64,000 nucleotides of DNA from Comamonas phosphati (GCF_014637085.1 NZ_BMEU01000014.1:54137-118136), one strand, 5' to 3'. Positions 54,012 through 63,833 are shown, numbered from the stretch's first letter. The notes: generated from the sequence alone by a model not told the origin. A program made the numbers and translations.

Positions 54012-54826
54012 GACGCGTCCCCGAACGGCCCTTGGGCAGTGAAGGCACCGCCCTGGTAGAGCGCCACCGGATCGTTGGCCGCCGGCGCGGGCTGCGCCTC
54101 CACCTTGGCACGCCAGGGTTCGGAGCTGTCCTTGGGCGCATAACCCAGGTGCGCGGCTTCGCGGTTGTCCCACCAGGCATCGCGGTTGGCCGAGGCGCCA
54201 TAGACCACGGTATGGCCCACGCCGGGCGTGAACAGGGCCTTGGCAATCAGCTGCACCAGATCGTCATAGCTGAGCCAGGTGCTCATCATGCGGCGATCGC
54301 CGGGCTCGGGAAAGGACGAGCCGATGCGGATGCTCACGGTCTCGATGCCGTAGCGGTCGAAATAGAACGAGGCCATGTCCTCGCCAAAGGACTTGGACAG
54401 GCCGTAATAGCCATCGGGCCGGCGCCGCGCCGAGGCATCCAGTGTTTCGCCCTGCTTGTAGAAGCCGATCACATGGTTGGAGCTGGCAAACACCACGCGC
54501 TTGACGCCGTGGCGGCGCGCGGCCTCGTAGACATGGAAGATGCCCTTGATATTGGCTTCCAGCACTTCCTCGAAGGGCCGCTCCACCGAGACCCCGCCCA
54601 TGTGCACGATGGCATCGCAGCCCCGGACCAGGGCATCGACGGCAGCCTTGTCTGCCAGATCGCAGGCAATCACTTCCTGCGAGGCATCGCGCACCGGCTC
54701 CATGCCTGCGATGTCCGACAGCCGCAGCACCTCGGCAAAGGGCTGCAGGCGCTCGCGCAGCACTTTTCCCAGCCCGCCTGCCGCACCGGTCAGCAGCAGG
54801 CGATGGACTTTCGAGGACGGATTCAT
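54008..54826 (-). CDS. udh: Uronate dehydrogenase (NAD-dependent)
   Basis: 272 residues, short-chain/extended SDR fold. NAD motif LLLTGAAGGLGKVLRERL, catalytic YxxxK in DGYYGLSKSFGEDMASFYF near residue 138, Ser in VVFASSNHVIGFY, and VSIRIGSSFPEPGDRRMMST, a pattern characteristic of Udh. It oxidises galacturonate and glucuronate at C1 to aldarolactones. First gene of the minus-strand block, divergent from the GntR/FCD regulator across a palindromic operator. Confidence 0.92.
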   Translation of the reverse strand: MNPSSKVHRLLLTGAAGGLGKVLRERLQPFAEVLRLSDIAGMEPVRDASQEVIACDLADKAAVDALVRGCDAIVHMGGVSVERPFEEVLEANIKGIFHVYEAARRHGVKRVVFASSNHVIGFYKQGETLDASARRRPDGYYGLSKSFGEDMASFYFDRYGIETVSIRIGSSFPEPGDRRMMSTWLSYDDLVQLIAKALFTPGVGHTVVYGASANRDAWWDNREAAHLGYAPKDSSEPWRAKVEAQPAPAANDPVALYQGGAFTAQGPFGDAS

Positions 54827-54850
54827 AGGAAAGATGCCATGGTTAGTGAT

Positions 54851-54867
54851 ATGTTGTCATACAACAT
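54851..54867. promoter_or_regulatory. GntR/FCD-type operator between udh and its regulator
   Basis: Perfect dyad ATGTTGTCATACAACAT: 7-bp arms with a 3-bp centre, containing TTGT-N3-ACAA as in many FadR-subfamily operators. It lies 21 bp before the regulator start and 25 bp before udh, well placed to block both promoters. Confidence 0.75.
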
Positions 54868-54887
54868 AGACCGATTATCATCAGCAC

Positions 54888-55703
54888 ATGAGCAATCCCA
54901 CCCCGGAATTACCCGCACCCACCGTTTCTTTTGCACAGGCCCACGGAGAAGCCCTGCGCAAAAAAACCGCGCGGGGCAGCCGCAACCTGGGCAATCTGCT
55001 CTATGAAGAATTTGAAAGCAAGATACGCCAGGGCCTGTTGCAGGAAGGCGAAAAGCTGCCGACCGAGTCCGAACTGGTGCGCACCTATGAGGTCAGCCGC
55101 ACCGTGGTGCGCGAGGCCATCTCCAAGCTGCAGGCCGCCGAGCTGGTGGAGACCCGCCATGGCATAGGTACTTTTGTACTGCCGGCACGCCAGAGCGCCA
55201 GCCCGGTGCTCAGCGCCCGCGAGCTCAGCGAATCCGTGGACGTGCTGGCCGTGCTGGAGCTGCGCATCAGCCTCGAAACCGAGGCCGCAGGCCTGGCCGC
55301 GCAGCGGCGCCAGGCTTCGCACCTGCACGCCATGAGCGAGGCGCTGCAGGCCTTCGAGCGCAACTCCGGCAACGGCGGCGACACCATCACGCACGACCTG
55401 GCCTTTCACCTGAGCATTGCCCAGGCCACGGGCAACCGCTATTTCCAGGAAATACTGCAGCACTTCGGCTCGCTGCTGATTCCCCGCAACCGCATCACGT
55501 CCATCCACACCCCGGCGCGCGACCCGGACTACCTGCACCGCGTCAACCGCGAGCACGAGGAAATCTATGCGGCCATCGAGCGCCAGGACGCGGACTCCGC
55601 ACGCGCAGCCATGCGCATCCACCTGACCAACTCCCGCGAACGCCTGCGCTTGGCCCAGCGCCTGAGCCAGGCGCAGGACACCGGCATCGAGGCCAGCGAC
55701 TAA
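54888..55703 (+). CDS. GntR-family regulator with FCD domain (uronate/aldarate control)
   Basis: 271 residues. Winged HTH: QGLLQEGEKLPTESELVRTY, then EVSRTVVREAISKLQAAELV and RHGIGTFVLPA. The C-terminal FCD domain has ELRISLETEAAGLAAQRR, FHLSIAQATGNRYFQEIL (His metal ligand) and VNREHEEIYAAIERQDADSA (His). It is divergent from udh and followed by the KdgD/GudD block, so it most likely represses both until a uronate or aldarate is present (inferred). Confidence 0.92.
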   Translation: MSNPTPELPAPTVSFAQAHGEALRKKTARGSRNLGNLLYEEFESKIRQGLLQEGEKLPTESELVRTYEVSRTVVREAISKLQAAELVETRHGIGTFVLPARQSASPVLSARELSESVDVLAVLELRISLETEAAGLAAQRRQASHLHAMSEALQAFERNSGNGGDTITHDLAFHLSIAQATGNRYFQEILQHFGSLLIPRNRITSIHTPARDPDYLHRVNREHEEIYAAIERQDADSARAAMRIHLTNSRERLRLAQRLSQAQDTGIEASD

Positions 55704-55932
55704 GCCCCCCCGAGGCAGGAACTGCCAGCCAGGACACATCCCGCGCTCGTCAAGGCGCGGCTTGCTGCGCCCTCGCTCCAGATCGAGTCAAAGAATCAAA
55801 AATCATAGCAATCATCAAAACACCAATCTGGCCTTTCAGCATTTTCATTCCTCATTGAGTGCAAATTGACGCAGCCATACACAAGGCCGGCGACCTCTGA
55901 CGCGCTTGAAAAGCAGTAGACAACAGTTTTTT

Positions 55933-55949
55933 AAGTTGTATGATGACTG
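55933..55949 (+). promoter_or_regulatory. Degenerate second copy of the FCD operator before the kdgD/gudD block
   Basis: AAGTTGTATGATGACTG matches the reverse complement of the 54851 dyad at 12 of 17 positions, retaining GTTGTATGA. It overlaps an in-frame ATG at 55940, arguing that translation starts at 55973 instead. Confidence 0.4.
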
Positions 55950-55972
55950 ACAATAATCAGGAGACAAAGCTC

Positions 55973-56953
55973 ATGCATCGCTCGAGATTCCTACGCTCCC
56001 TGTTGGCCGCGACAGCCGCCGGCCTGCTGGCCGCGCCGCTGCTGGCGACAGCGGCCGATCCATGGCCGACCAAGCCCATACGGCTGATCGTTCCCTACCC
56101 GCCGGGCGGCAGCTCCGACATCATTGCACGCTCCATCGGCAAGGTGATGTCGGAAGAGCTGGGCCAGCCCATCGTCATCGACAACAAGCCCGGAGCCAAC
56201 GGCAATCTCGGCGCCGAGTTCGTCGCCCGCGCCCAGCCGGACGGCCATACCTGGCTGCTGTGCGACCTGGGCGCGCTGGCCATCTCGCCCTCGGTCTATA
56301 CCAAGCTCAGCTTCGATCCGTCCAAGGACTTGCGCGGCACGGCCATGCTGGCCTATTCGCCGCACATGCTGGTGGTCCATCCTTCGGTACCGGCCAGCAA
56401 CCTCAAGGAACTGGTGGAGCTGTCCAGGAACAAGGACCTGAACTTTGCCGTGACGGCCACGGGCAGTGCACCGCATCTGGCGGGCGTGGAACTGGCACGC
56501 CTCACGGGTGCCAAGTGGGTCTACGTGCCCTACAAGGGCGGCGTGCAGTCAGTGCAGGACACCGTGGCTGGCCAGACCCAGGTGCTGATGAACGGCATGC
56601 TGGCCACCTATCCGCATGTGCAAAGCGGCAAGCTCAAGCTGCTGGGCATTTCCAAGAGCACGCGCATGCCCCTGATCGCCGATGTGCCCACGCTGGCCGA
56701 GCAGGGCGCCAAGGGCTTCGAGTCAGGCAGCTGGCAAGGCGTGATGCTGCCGGCCAGGACGCCGGAGGCCGTCGTCCAGCGCGTCAACCAGGTGCTGCTG
56801 GCCGCCATCCGCTCACCCGAAGTGCGCTCCCGGCTGACCGGGCAAGGCGCCGAGGTGATCACGATGACGCCCGCCGAAACCCACAAGTTCTTCAACGCCG
56901 AGCGCGCACGCTGGCGCACCGTGGTCCAGGCCGCCAACCTGCAGCTGGACTGA
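55973..56953 (+). CDS. Bug-family tripartite tricarboxylate transporter substrate-binding protein
   Basis: 326 residues; ATG at 55973 follows CAGGAGACAAAGCTC. Signal peptide MHRSRFLRSLLAATAAGLLA to ATAA. Motifs: LIVPYPPGGSSDIIARSIGK, NKPGANGNLGAEFVA, GSAPHLAGVELARLTG, YVPYKGGVQSVQDTVAGQTQ. First gene of the plus-strand block with kdgD 44 bp downstream; the ligand is probably an aldarate or related acid (inferred). Confidence 0.92.
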   Translation: MHRSRFLRSLLAATAAGLLAAPLLATAADPWPTKPIRLIVPYPPGGSSDIIARSIGKVMSEELGQPIVIDNKPGANGNLGAEFVARAQPDGHTWLLCDLGALAISPSVYTKLSFDPSKDLRGTAMLAYSPHMLVVHPSVPASNLKELVELSRNKDLNFAVTATGSAPHLAGVELARLTGAKWVYVPYKGGVQSVQDTVAGQTQVLMNGMLATYPHVQSGKLKLLGISKSTRMPLIADVPTLAEQGAKGFESGSWQGVMLPARTPEAVVQRVNQVLLAAIRSPEVRSRLTGQGAEVITMTPAETHKFFNAERARWRTVVQAANLQLD

Positions 56954-56997
56954 CCCTCTCCTCTCCACACCTCACTGCTGCTCCCTGAAAGGTATTC

Positions 56998-57909
56998 ATG
57001 AGCCCCCAAGAAGTCAAAAACGTAATGAGTTCCGGTCTGCTGTCCTTCCCCCTGACCGACTTCGACAGCCACGGCGACTTCAACGCCAAAGGCTATGCCG
57101 AGCGCCTGGAATGGCTGGCCCCGTTCGGCGCCAGCGCGCTGTTCGCAGCCGGCGGCACCGGTGAATTTTTCTCGCTGACCGGCGACGAATACCCGCGCAT
57201 CATCCAGACCGCGGTGGACACCTGCCAGGGCAAGGTGCCCATCATCGCGGGTGCCGGCGGCCCCACGCGCTTTGCCATCGAATGTGCCCAGGCCGCCGAG
57301 AAGGCCGGCGCCCACGGCATTCTGCTCATGCCCCACTACCTGACCGAAGCCGGCCAGGAAGGCCTGGCCGCGCATGTGGAAGCCGTCTGCAAGAGCGTGA
57401 AATTCGGCGTCATCATCTACAACCGCGGCATCAGCCGCTTCGCACCCGAGACCGTGGCGCGCCTGTGCGAGCGCAACCCCAACCTGGTGGGTTTCAAGGA
57501 CGGCGTGGGCGACATCGAAGCCATGTCCGCCATGTACCTGACCATGGGCGACCGCCTGGCCTACCTGGGCGGCCTGCCCACGGCCGAGATCTATGCCGCC
57601 GCCTACAAGGCGCTGGGTACACCGGTGTACTCGTCCGCCGTCTTCAACTTCATCCCCCGGACCGCGATGCAGTTCTACGAGGCCGTGCGCACGGACGACC
57701 ACGCCACCCAGCACCGCCTGCTCAAGGACTTCTTCATCCCTTACCTGAAGATCCGCAACAAGGGCCAGGGCTACGCAGTCAGCATCGTCAAGGCCGGTGC
57801 AAAAATCGTCGGCCACGATGCCGGCCCGGTGCGCGCGCCGCTGGCCGACCTCAAGAGCTCCGAGGTCGAGGAACTGGCCGCACTGATCGCCAAGCTCGGC
57901 CCCCAATAA
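56998..57909 (+). CDS. kdgD: 5-dehydro-4-deoxyglucarate dehydratase
   Basis: 303 residues, DapA/NAL superfamily. Motifs: [55 protein letters not shown], catalytic Tyr in [11 protein letters not shown] and Schiff-base Lys in [13 protein letters not shown]. The [12 protein letters not shown] variant is characteristic of KdgD rather than DapA. It decarboxylates and dehydrates 5-keto-4-deoxyglucarate to 2-oxoglutarate semialdehyde, complementing the GarL branch. Confidence 0.94.
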   Translation: MSPQEVKNVMSSGLLSFPLTDFDSHGDFNAKGYAERLEWLAPFGASALFAAGGTGEFFSLTGDEYPRIIQTAVDTCQGKVPIIAGAGGPTRFAIECAQAAEKAGAHGILLMPHYLTEAGQEGLAAHVEAVCKSVKFGVIIYNRGISRFAPETVARLCERNPNLVGFKDGVGDIEAMSAMYLTMGDRLAYLGGLPTAEIYAAAYKALGTPVYSSAVFNFIPRTAMQFYEAVRTDDHATQHRLLKDFFIPYLKIRNKGQGYAVSIVKAGAKIVGHDAGPVRAPLADLKSSEVEELAALIAKLGPQ

Positions 57910-57970
57910 CCCCGGCAAGCCCGCGCCGCGGAGGCGACAGACCTGCGGGCGCATCCCAAGGAGACAAGAC

Positions 57971-58948
57971 ATGAAACAAATGCTCATCGCACTGGGCGCC
58001 GTGCTGGCCCTGAGCGCACAGGCCTCGGGCACCGCAGGCGCCAGCAGCAATTGGCCCGAAAAAGCCGTCAATATCATCGTGCCCTTTCCGGCCGGCGGCT
58101 CCACCGACACCGTGGCGCGAGCCATGGCCCAGAGCATGGGCGAACAGCTGGGCAAGCCCTTTGTGGTCGAGAACCGCCCTGGCGCCACGGGCACCATAGG
58201 CGCCGGCGCCGTCAAGCGCGCGCCGGCCGACGGCTACACGCTGCTGGTGGCCTCGCTGGGCCCCTTCGTGGTGACGCCGCATCTGGTGAAGAACGTGCCC
58301 TATGACGCAGCCAAGGACTTCGACTACATCACCGTCCCCGTGCAGGCGCCCAACGTGCTGGTGGCCGGCCCGCGCCAGAAGGCGCGCACCGTGGCCGAGG
58401 TCATCGCCGAGCTCAAGGCCAATCCCGGCAAGCGGAGCTTTGCGAGTTCGGGCAACGGCTCCTCCGACCACCTGTCGGCCGAACTGTTCTGGCAGCAGAC
58501 CGGCACTGAAGCCATGCACGTACCCTACAAGGGCGGTGCGCCGGCCATCACCGACCTGCTGGGCGGCCAGGTGGACTTCTCGTTCCAGAACGTCAACGCC
58601 GTGCTGTCCCATCTGCGCAGCGGCAAGCTGCATGCCATCGCCGTGACCGGCGCGCGGCGCTCGCCCGTGCTGCCCGACGTGCCCACGCTGGAAGAAGCCG
58701 GCGTCAAGGGTGCCGAGGTCTATTCCTGGCAGGGCCTGGCCGCACCCAAGGGTCTGCCGGCCGACGTGAAGGCCAAGCTGTCCAAGGCCGCCATCGCCGC
58801 CGTGAACCAGCCCGACATCCGCAAGCGCTTGGTGGAACAGGGCCTGGAAATCGTGGGCAACACGCCCGAAGAGTTCGCCAGCTTCCAGGCCCAGGAAAAC
58901 GAGCGCTGGAAACAGCTGATCCAAACCCGCAAGATCACGGCGGACTGA
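57971..58948 (+). CDS. Bug-family tripartite tricarboxylate transporter substrate-binding protein
   Basis: 325 residues; preceded by AAGGAGACAAGAC. Signal peptide to about residue 25. Motifs: IIVPFPAGGSTDTVARAMAQ, NRPGATGTIGAGAVKRAPAD, GNGSSDHLSAELFWQQTG, HVPYKGGAPAITDLLGGQVD and final QLIQTRKITAD. The second Bug receptor in this block and the fifth in the window; sequence differs enough from the 55973 gene to suggest another ligand. Confidence 0.92.
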   Translation: MKQMLIALGAVLALSAQASGTAGASSNWPEKAVNIIVPFPAGGSTDTVARAMAQSMGEQLGKPFVVENRPGATGTIGAGAVKRAPADGYTLLVASLGPFVVTPHLVKNVPYDAAKDFDYITVPVQAPNVLVAGPRQKARTVAEVIAELKANPGKRSFASSGNGSSDHLSAELFWQQTGTEAMHVPYKGGAPAITDLLGGQVDFSFQNVNAVLSHLRSGKLHAIAVTGARRSPVLPDVPTLEEAGVKGAEVYSWQGLAAPKGLPADVKAKLSKAAIAAVNQPDIRKRLVEQGLEIVGNTPEEFASFQAQENERWKQLIQTRKITAD

Positions 58949-58988
58949 TCTTTCTCCATCATTGCCAGCCAACAAGGAACCTCACTGC

Positions 58989-59975
58989 ATGGTGACCTCC
59001 CGACCACGTGTTCTCCAGTACGGCAGAATGCCGCTGCCCCAGCTCGATGCCGATCTGGCCGGCGCCTATGAGGTACACCTCCTCTCCGAGCAGGCCTCCC
59101 CCCAGCGCTTTCTCGCCGAGCGGGGGGTGCAGTTCGAATACCTGGTCACCTCGGCCGCCATGGGCCTGCCCGCGCACGTGGTCGAGGCCCTGCCGAATCT
59201 GCGCTTTGTGAGCAGCTTCGGCGTGGGCTTCGACGCCCTGGACCGTGAGTCGCTGCTGCGCCGCGGCGTGCGCGTGGGTTACACGCCCGGCGTGCTCGAC
59301 GATTGCGTGGCCGACATGGCTTTTGCGCTGCTGCTCGACGCGGCGCGCGGCCTCAGCGAATCCGATCGCTTCGTGCGCCGCGGCGGCTGGAGCCAGGGCC
59401 GTTTCGGCATCCGCACGCGCGCCAGCGGCAAGCGCCTGGGCATCTTCGGCATGGGCCGCATAGGCCGCACCGTGGCGCGCCGCGCGGCAGGCTTCGACAT
59501 GGAGGTGGCCTATCACAACCGCCGCCCTGTTGAAGGCTCGCCTTGTCTGTACCTTCCCTCGCTGCTGGAGCTGGCGCGCTGGGCCGATTTTCTCGTCATC
59601 ACGGCGGCCGGCGGCGACTCCACGCGCCATCTGGTCGATGCCCAGGTGCTCGATGCCCTGGGCCCCCAGGGCTTTCTGATCAATGTGGCGCGCGGCAGCG
59701 TGGTCGACGAGGCGGCCCTGGTCAGCGCGCTGCAGAGCGGCCGCATCGCGGGCGCGGGCCTCGATGTGTTCGAGGACGAGCCTCGGCCCCATGCCGGGCT
59801 GCTGACGCTGGACAATGTCGTGCTTGCACCCCACATCGCCAGCGGCACGCATGAAACCCGCCGCGCCATGGCCGATCTCGTGCTGCGCAATCTCGAACAG
59901 TTCATCGCCACAGGCGAGCCCGTGGTCGAAGTACCCTGGTCGGCGGCTCGCCAGCCCGCCGCCGCCAGCGTCTAG
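58989..59975 (+). CDS. D-isomer 2-hydroxyacid dehydrogenase (glyoxylate/hydroxypyruvate reductase type)
   Basis: 328 residues; ATG at 58989, with an upstream in-frame start possible at 58962. NAD motif [20 protein letters not shown] near residue 150, catalytic Arg in [15 protein letters not shown], Glu in [14 protein letters not shown] and His in [14 protein letters not shown]. In an aldarate operon it may reduce tartronate semialdehyde isomer hydroxypyruvate or glyoxylate to the hydroxy acid. Substrate not determined by sequence. Confidence 0.87.
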   Translation: MVTSRPRVLQYGRMPLPQLDADLAGAYEVHLLSEQASPQRFLAERGVQFEYLVTSAAMGLPAHVVEALPNLRFVSSFGVGFDALDRESLLRRGVRVGYTPGVLDDCVADMAFALLLDAARGLSESDRFVRRGGWSQGRFGIRTRASGKRLGIFGMGRIGRTVARRAAGFDMEVAYHNRRPVEGSPCLYLPSLLELARWADFLVITAAGGDSTRHLVDAQVLDALGPQGFLINVARGSVVDEAALVSALQSGRIAGAGLDVFEDEPRPHAGLLTLDNVVLAPHIASGTHETRRAMADLVLRNLEQFIATGEPVVEVPWSAARQPAAASV

Positions 59976-59997
59976 TTTCTCCCTTTTCCAGATCACC

Positions 59998-61335
59998 ATG
60001 TCCTCCACACCGACCATCACCGAGATCGAAGTCATCCCCGTCGCGGGCCGCGACGGCATGCTCATGAACCTCAGCGGCGCGCATGCGCCCTTCTTCACGC
60101 GCAACATCGTGCTCATCCACGACAGCAGCGGCCACACGGGCGTGGGCGAGGTGCCGGGTGGCGAAGGCATACGCCAGGCGCTGGAGGACAGCAGGGGCGT
60201 GCTGCTCGGCCAATCCATAGGCCGGCATCTGCAGCTGCTGCAGCGCGTGCAAAAGGCTTTGGCCGACCGCGACACCGGTGGGCGCGGCCTGCAGACCTTC
60301 GATTTGCGCATCGCCGTGCACGCCGTCACGGCCGTGGAGTCGGCTCTGCTCGACCTGCTGGGCCAGCATCTGGGCGTGCCCGTGGCAGCCCTGCTCGGCG
60401 AAGGCCAGCAGCGCGAACGCGTGGAAATGCTGGGCTATCTGTTCTTTGTCGGCCCCTCGGACAAGACCGATCTTGCTTACGTGAAACCCGGCGAGGACCC
60501 GCTCGGCAGCGACGACTGGACCCAGGTGCGCCACATGACCGCCATGGACCCGGCTGCCATCGTGCGCCAGGCCGAAGCCGCCCATGCGCGCTATGGCTTC
60601 AACGACTTCAAGCTCAAGGGCGGCGTGCTGGCTGGCGAGCAGGAAGTCGAGGCCGTCACCGCGCTGGCCAGGCGCTTCCCCGAGGCGCGCGTCACGCTGG
60701 ACCCGAACGGCGGTTGGCGGCTTGTGGACGCCATCCGCCTCATGCGCGACATGCGCGGCGTGCTGGCCTATGCCGAAGACCCCTGCGGCGCCGAGAACGG
60801 CTTCTCCGGCCGCGAGGTGATGGCCGAATTCCGCCGCGCCACCGGCCTGCCCACGGCCACCAACATGATCGCCACCGACTGGCGCCAGATGACACATGCG
60901 CTGTCGCTGCAGTCCGTGGACATTCCGCTGGCCGATCCGCACTTCTGGACCATGGCCGGCTCGGTGCGCGTTGGCCAGACCTGCCGCGACTGGGACCTGA
61001 CCTGGGGCTCGCACTCCAACAACCATTTCGACATCTCGCTGGCCATGTTCACCCACGTGGCCGCCGCCGTGCCCGGCAAGGTCACGGCCATAGACACACA
61101 CTGGATCTGGCAGGACGGCCAGTACCTCACGCTACAACCCCTGCAAATCAAGGGCGGCTTCGTCGAAGTGCCCAAGACTCCGGGCCTAGGTGTGACCGTG
61201 GACCGCGAAGCCCTCAAGCGCGCCAACGCCCTGTACCTGGAACACGGCCTTGGCGCCCGGGACGACGCCATGGCCATGCAGTACCTGATCCCCGGCTGGA
61301 AGTTCGACAACAAGCGCCCCTGCATGGTGCGCTAA
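59998..61335 (+). CDS. gudD: D-glucarate dehydratase
   Basis: 445 residues, normal length. GudD hallmarks: [35 protein letters not shown], KxK in [17 protein letters not shown], metal ligands in [19 protein letters not shown] and ATNMIATDW, and the His/Asn loop [16 protein letters not shown]. It dehydrates glucarate (and idarate) to 5-keto-4-deoxyglucarate, the KdgD substrate. Starts 22 bp after the dehydrogenase and ends at repeat copy 6. Confidence 0.95.
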   Translation: MSSTPTITEIEVIPVAGRDGMLMNLSGAHAPFFTRNIVLIHDSSGHTGVGEVPGGEGIRQALEDSRGVLLGQSIGRHLQLLQRVQKALADRDTGGRGLQTFDLRIAVHAVTAVESALLDLLGQHLGVPVAALLGEGQQRERVEMLGYLFFVGPSDKTDLAYVKPGEDPLGSDDWTQVRHMTAMDPAAIVRQAEAAHARYGFNDFKLKGGVLAGEQEVEAVTALARRFPEARVTLDPNGGWRLVDAIRLMRDMRGVLAYAEDPCGAENGFSGREVMAEFRRATGLPTATNMIATDWRQMTHALSLQSVDIPLADPHFWTMAGSVRVGQTCRDWDLTWGSHSNNHFDISLAMFTHVAAAVPGKVTAIDTHWIWQDGQYLTLQPLQIKGGFVEVPKTPGLGVTVDREALKRANALYLEHGLGARDDAMAMQYLIPGWKFDNKRPCMVR

Positions 61336-61406
61336 GCGCCTTCCCCCTCTCTCGCTTCGCGGGAGGGGGGCGACACCCTCGGTGTCCCTGGTTTTGGGGC
61401 GCGCCG
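61336..61406 (+). repeat. 3'-end structured repeat, copy 6 (family A, stem 1 missing)
   Basis: Begins immediately after the gudD TAA, on the plus strand like that gene. The first hairpin is reduced to GCGCC; stem 2 is long (CCCCCTCTCTCGC / GCGGGAGGGGGG), stem 3 is GACACC (61372-61377) / GGTGTC (61381-61386), and the CTGGTTTTGGGGCGCGC tail is kept. It lies inside the operon, before the aldehyde dehydrogenase gene. Confidence 0.85.
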
Positions 61407-61472
61407 ATTTCAAACGCAAGGCCCCGGCTGGACCCTCTCTTCTCGGATTTCCCTTCTCTTTCGGAGCACCTC

Positions 61473-62921
61473 ATGTCTCGCCACGACAACCTCATCAACG
61501 GCCAATGGACGCCCGGCCAGTCCTACTCCCCCAACACCAACCCCAGCGACCTGTCCGATGTGATCGGCGAGTACGCACAGGGTGGAGCTGACGACGTGCA
61601 GGCGGCCGTGGCCGCTGCCGCGGCGGCCTTCCCGGCCTGGTCCACTGCGGGCATCCAGGCCCGTTCCGACGCGCTGGACAAGATCGGCAGCGAGATCCTC
61701 GCGCGCAAGGAAGAGCTCGGTGATCTGCTGGCCCGCGAGGAAGGCAAGACGCGGCCCGAAGCCATCGGCGAAGTCGCCCGCGCCGGCCAGATCTTCAGGT
61801 TCTTTGCCGGCGAATGCCTGCGCCTGGCCGGCGAGACCCTGCCTTCGGTGCGCCCTGGCATAGGCGTGGAAATCACGCGCGAGCCCATCGGGGTGGTCGG
61901 CCTGATCACGCCCTGGAACTTCCCGATCGCCATCCCCGCCTGGAAGATCGCCCCTGCTCTGGCCTTCGGCAACTGCGTGGTCTTGAAGCCCGCCGACCTC
62001 GTGTCCGGCAGTGCCTGGGCCCTGGCCGACATCATCCACCGCTCGGGCATTCCGGCCGGTGTGTTCAACCTGGTCATGGGCTGGGGCCGCGTGATCGGCG
62101 AGGCCCTGGTCAAACACCCCGACGTGGCGGCCATCAGCTTCACGGGCTCGGTGGGCGTGGGCCGCGGTATTGCCGAGGCCTGCGTGAAGAACGGCAAGAA
62201 GGTGCAGCTCGAGATGGGCGGCAAGAACCCACAGGTGGTGCTTGACGATGCCGATCTGCAGCAGGCCGTGGAGCTGTCTGCCCAGAGCGGCTTCTACTCC
62301 ACAGGCCAGCGCTGCACGGCATCCAGCCGGCTCATCGTCACCGACAAAATCTACCCCGCCTTCGTCGAGGCCCTGCAGGCGCGCATGGCCAGGATCAAGG
62401 TCGGCGACGCACGCGCCGTCGGCACCGACATGGGCCCCGTGGTCAGCCAGGCTCAGCTGGAACAGGATCTGAGCTACGTGGAAATCGCCAAGGCCGAAGG
62501 CGCCCGCCTGGCCGCCGGCGGCGACCGCGTGGCCTGCCACACGGGTAGCGGCAAGCAAGGTTTCTACATGGCGCCCACGCTGTTCGTGGACACCGAAGCC
62601 GGCATGCGCATCAACCGCGAGGAGGTCTTCGGCCCCGTGGCCAGCGTGATCCGCGTCAGGGACTACGAGGAAGCGCTGGCCATGGCCAACGACACGCCCT
62701 TCGGCCTGTCGGCCGGCATTGCGACGAGCAGCCTCAAATACGCCACGCACTTCAAGCGCCACAGCCAGGCCGGCATGGTCATGGTCAACCTGCCCACGGC
62801 CGGTGTGGACTACCACGTACCGTTCGGCGGCCGCAAGGGCTCGAGCTACGGCCCGCGCGAGCAGGGCCGCTACGCGCAGGAGTTCTACACCACGGTCAAG
62901 ACCGCCTACACGCTGGCCTGA
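61473..62921 (+). CDS. Aldehyde dehydrogenase (2-oxoglutarate semialdehyde dehydrogenase type)
   Basis: 482 residues; ATG at 61473 after CGGAGCACCTC. ALDH motifs: PWNFPIAIPAWKIAPALAFG, cofactor loop SFTGSVGVGRGIAEAC, catalytic Glu in QLEMGGKNPQVV and Cys in YSTGQRCTASSRLIV, plus EEVFGPVASV. Similar to ketoglutarate-semialdehyde dehydrogenases of glucarate and pentose pathways. It would oxidise the KdgD product to 2-oxoglutarate, completing this branch. Confidence 0.9.
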   Translation: MSRHDNLINGQWTPGQSYSPNTNPSDLSDVIGEYAQGGADDVQAAVAAAAAAFPAWSTAGIQARSDALDKIGSEILARKEELGDLLAREEGKTRPEAIGEVARAGQIFRFFAGECLRLAGETLPSVRPGIGVEITREPIGVVGLITPWNFPIAIPAWKIAPALAFGNCVVLKPADLVSGSAWALADIIHRSGIPAGVFNLVMGWGRVIGEALVKHPDVAAISFTGSVGVGRGIAEACVKNGKKVQLEMGGKNPQVVLDDADLQQAVELSAQSGFYSTGQRCTASSRLIVTDKIYPAFVEALQARMARIKVGDARAVGTDMGPVVSQAQLEQDLSYVEIAKAEGARLAAGGDRVACHTGSGKQGFYMAPTLFVDTEAGMRINREEVFGPVASVIRVRDYEEALAMANDTPFGLSAGIATSSLKYATHFKRHSQAGMVMVNLPTAGVDYHVPFGGRKGSSYGPREQGRYAQEFYTTVKTAYTLA

Positions 62922-63046
62922 GCACAGGCCGCAAGCACGCCGCCAGCTCGCGGCTCTTGCGGCCATACGCTGCGGATTGATCTACACTGGATTTCGAGTG
63001 CCCTGCGCCGCCCTGTATAGATCCATCTGAAGAGAAGATTTCTGCC

Positions 63047-63814
63047 ATGTGCCAATTGCTGGGGATGAACTGCAACACGCCCACCGATGTGCGCTTCAGC
63101 TTTTCGGGCTTCACCCAGCGTGCCGGCAACACAGGCGATCATACGGATGGCTGGGGTATTGCCTTCTTCGAGGACAAGGGCCTGCGCCACTTCGTCGACC
63201 ATGAGCGCGCCATCGATTCTCCAGTCGCCAAGCTCATCCGCGAATACCCGATCAAAAGCACCAATGTCATCGCCCATATCCGCAAAGCGACACAGGGTGT
63301 GGTCAGCCTGCAGAACTGCCACCCGTTTGTGCGCGAGCTATGGGGCCGCAACTGGGTGTTTGCCCACAACGGCGACCTCAAGAACTTCACCCCCAAGCTG
63401 CATGCCCACTTTCACCCGGTCGGCAACACGGACAGCGAGCAGGCTTTCTGCTGGATCATGCAGGAGCTGTGGAAATCCCATGCAGGCCTTCCCAGCGTCA
63501 AGGAGCTCACCCATACGCTGCGTGAACTGGCCGCCAAGATCACCGCTCATGGCACGTTCAACTTTCTGCTGTCCAACGGCGAAGCGCTGTGGGCCCATGC
63601 CACCACCCATCTTTGCTACATAGAACGCCGCCATCCGTTCTCGCAGGCCCATCTGTCCGATGAGGACCTGAGCGTGGACTTCGCCCATGAAACCACGCCG
63701 CAGGACAAGGTCGCCATCGTCGTCACAGCTCCGCTGACCAACAACGAGATCTGGACCCCCATTGAATCGGGGGAGCTCAAGGTCTTTGTGCAAGGCGAAT
63801 ATCTGAAGCTCTGA
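63047..63814 (+). CDS. Class II glutamine amidotransferase (YafJ-like)
   Basis: 255 residues. After Met removal Cys 2 is the Ntn nucleophile (MCQLLGMNCN). Further motifs: TDGWGIAFFEDKG, IAHIRKATQGVVSLQNCHPF, and VFAHNGDLKNFTPKL, the GATase II oxyanion/Asn-Gly-Asp region. No synthase domain is attached, as in YafJ proteins of unknown acceptor. GAAGAGAAG precedes the start. Alone, followed by a strong terminator. Confidence 0.9.
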   Translation: MCQLLGMNCNTPTDVRFSFSGFTQRAGNTGDHTDGWGIAFFEDKGLRHFVDHERAIDSPVAKLIREYPIKSTNVIAHIRKATQGVVSLQNCHPFVRELWGRNWVFAHNGDLKNFTPKLHAHFHPVGNTDSEQAFCWIMQELWKSHAGLPSVKELTHTLRELAAKITAHGTFNFLLSNGEALWAHATTHLCYIERRHPFSQAHLSDEDLSVDFAHETTPQDKVAIVVTAPLTNNEIWTPIESGELKVFVQGEYLKL

Positions 63815-63833
63815 ATAAAGCCCTTCTGAGCCA

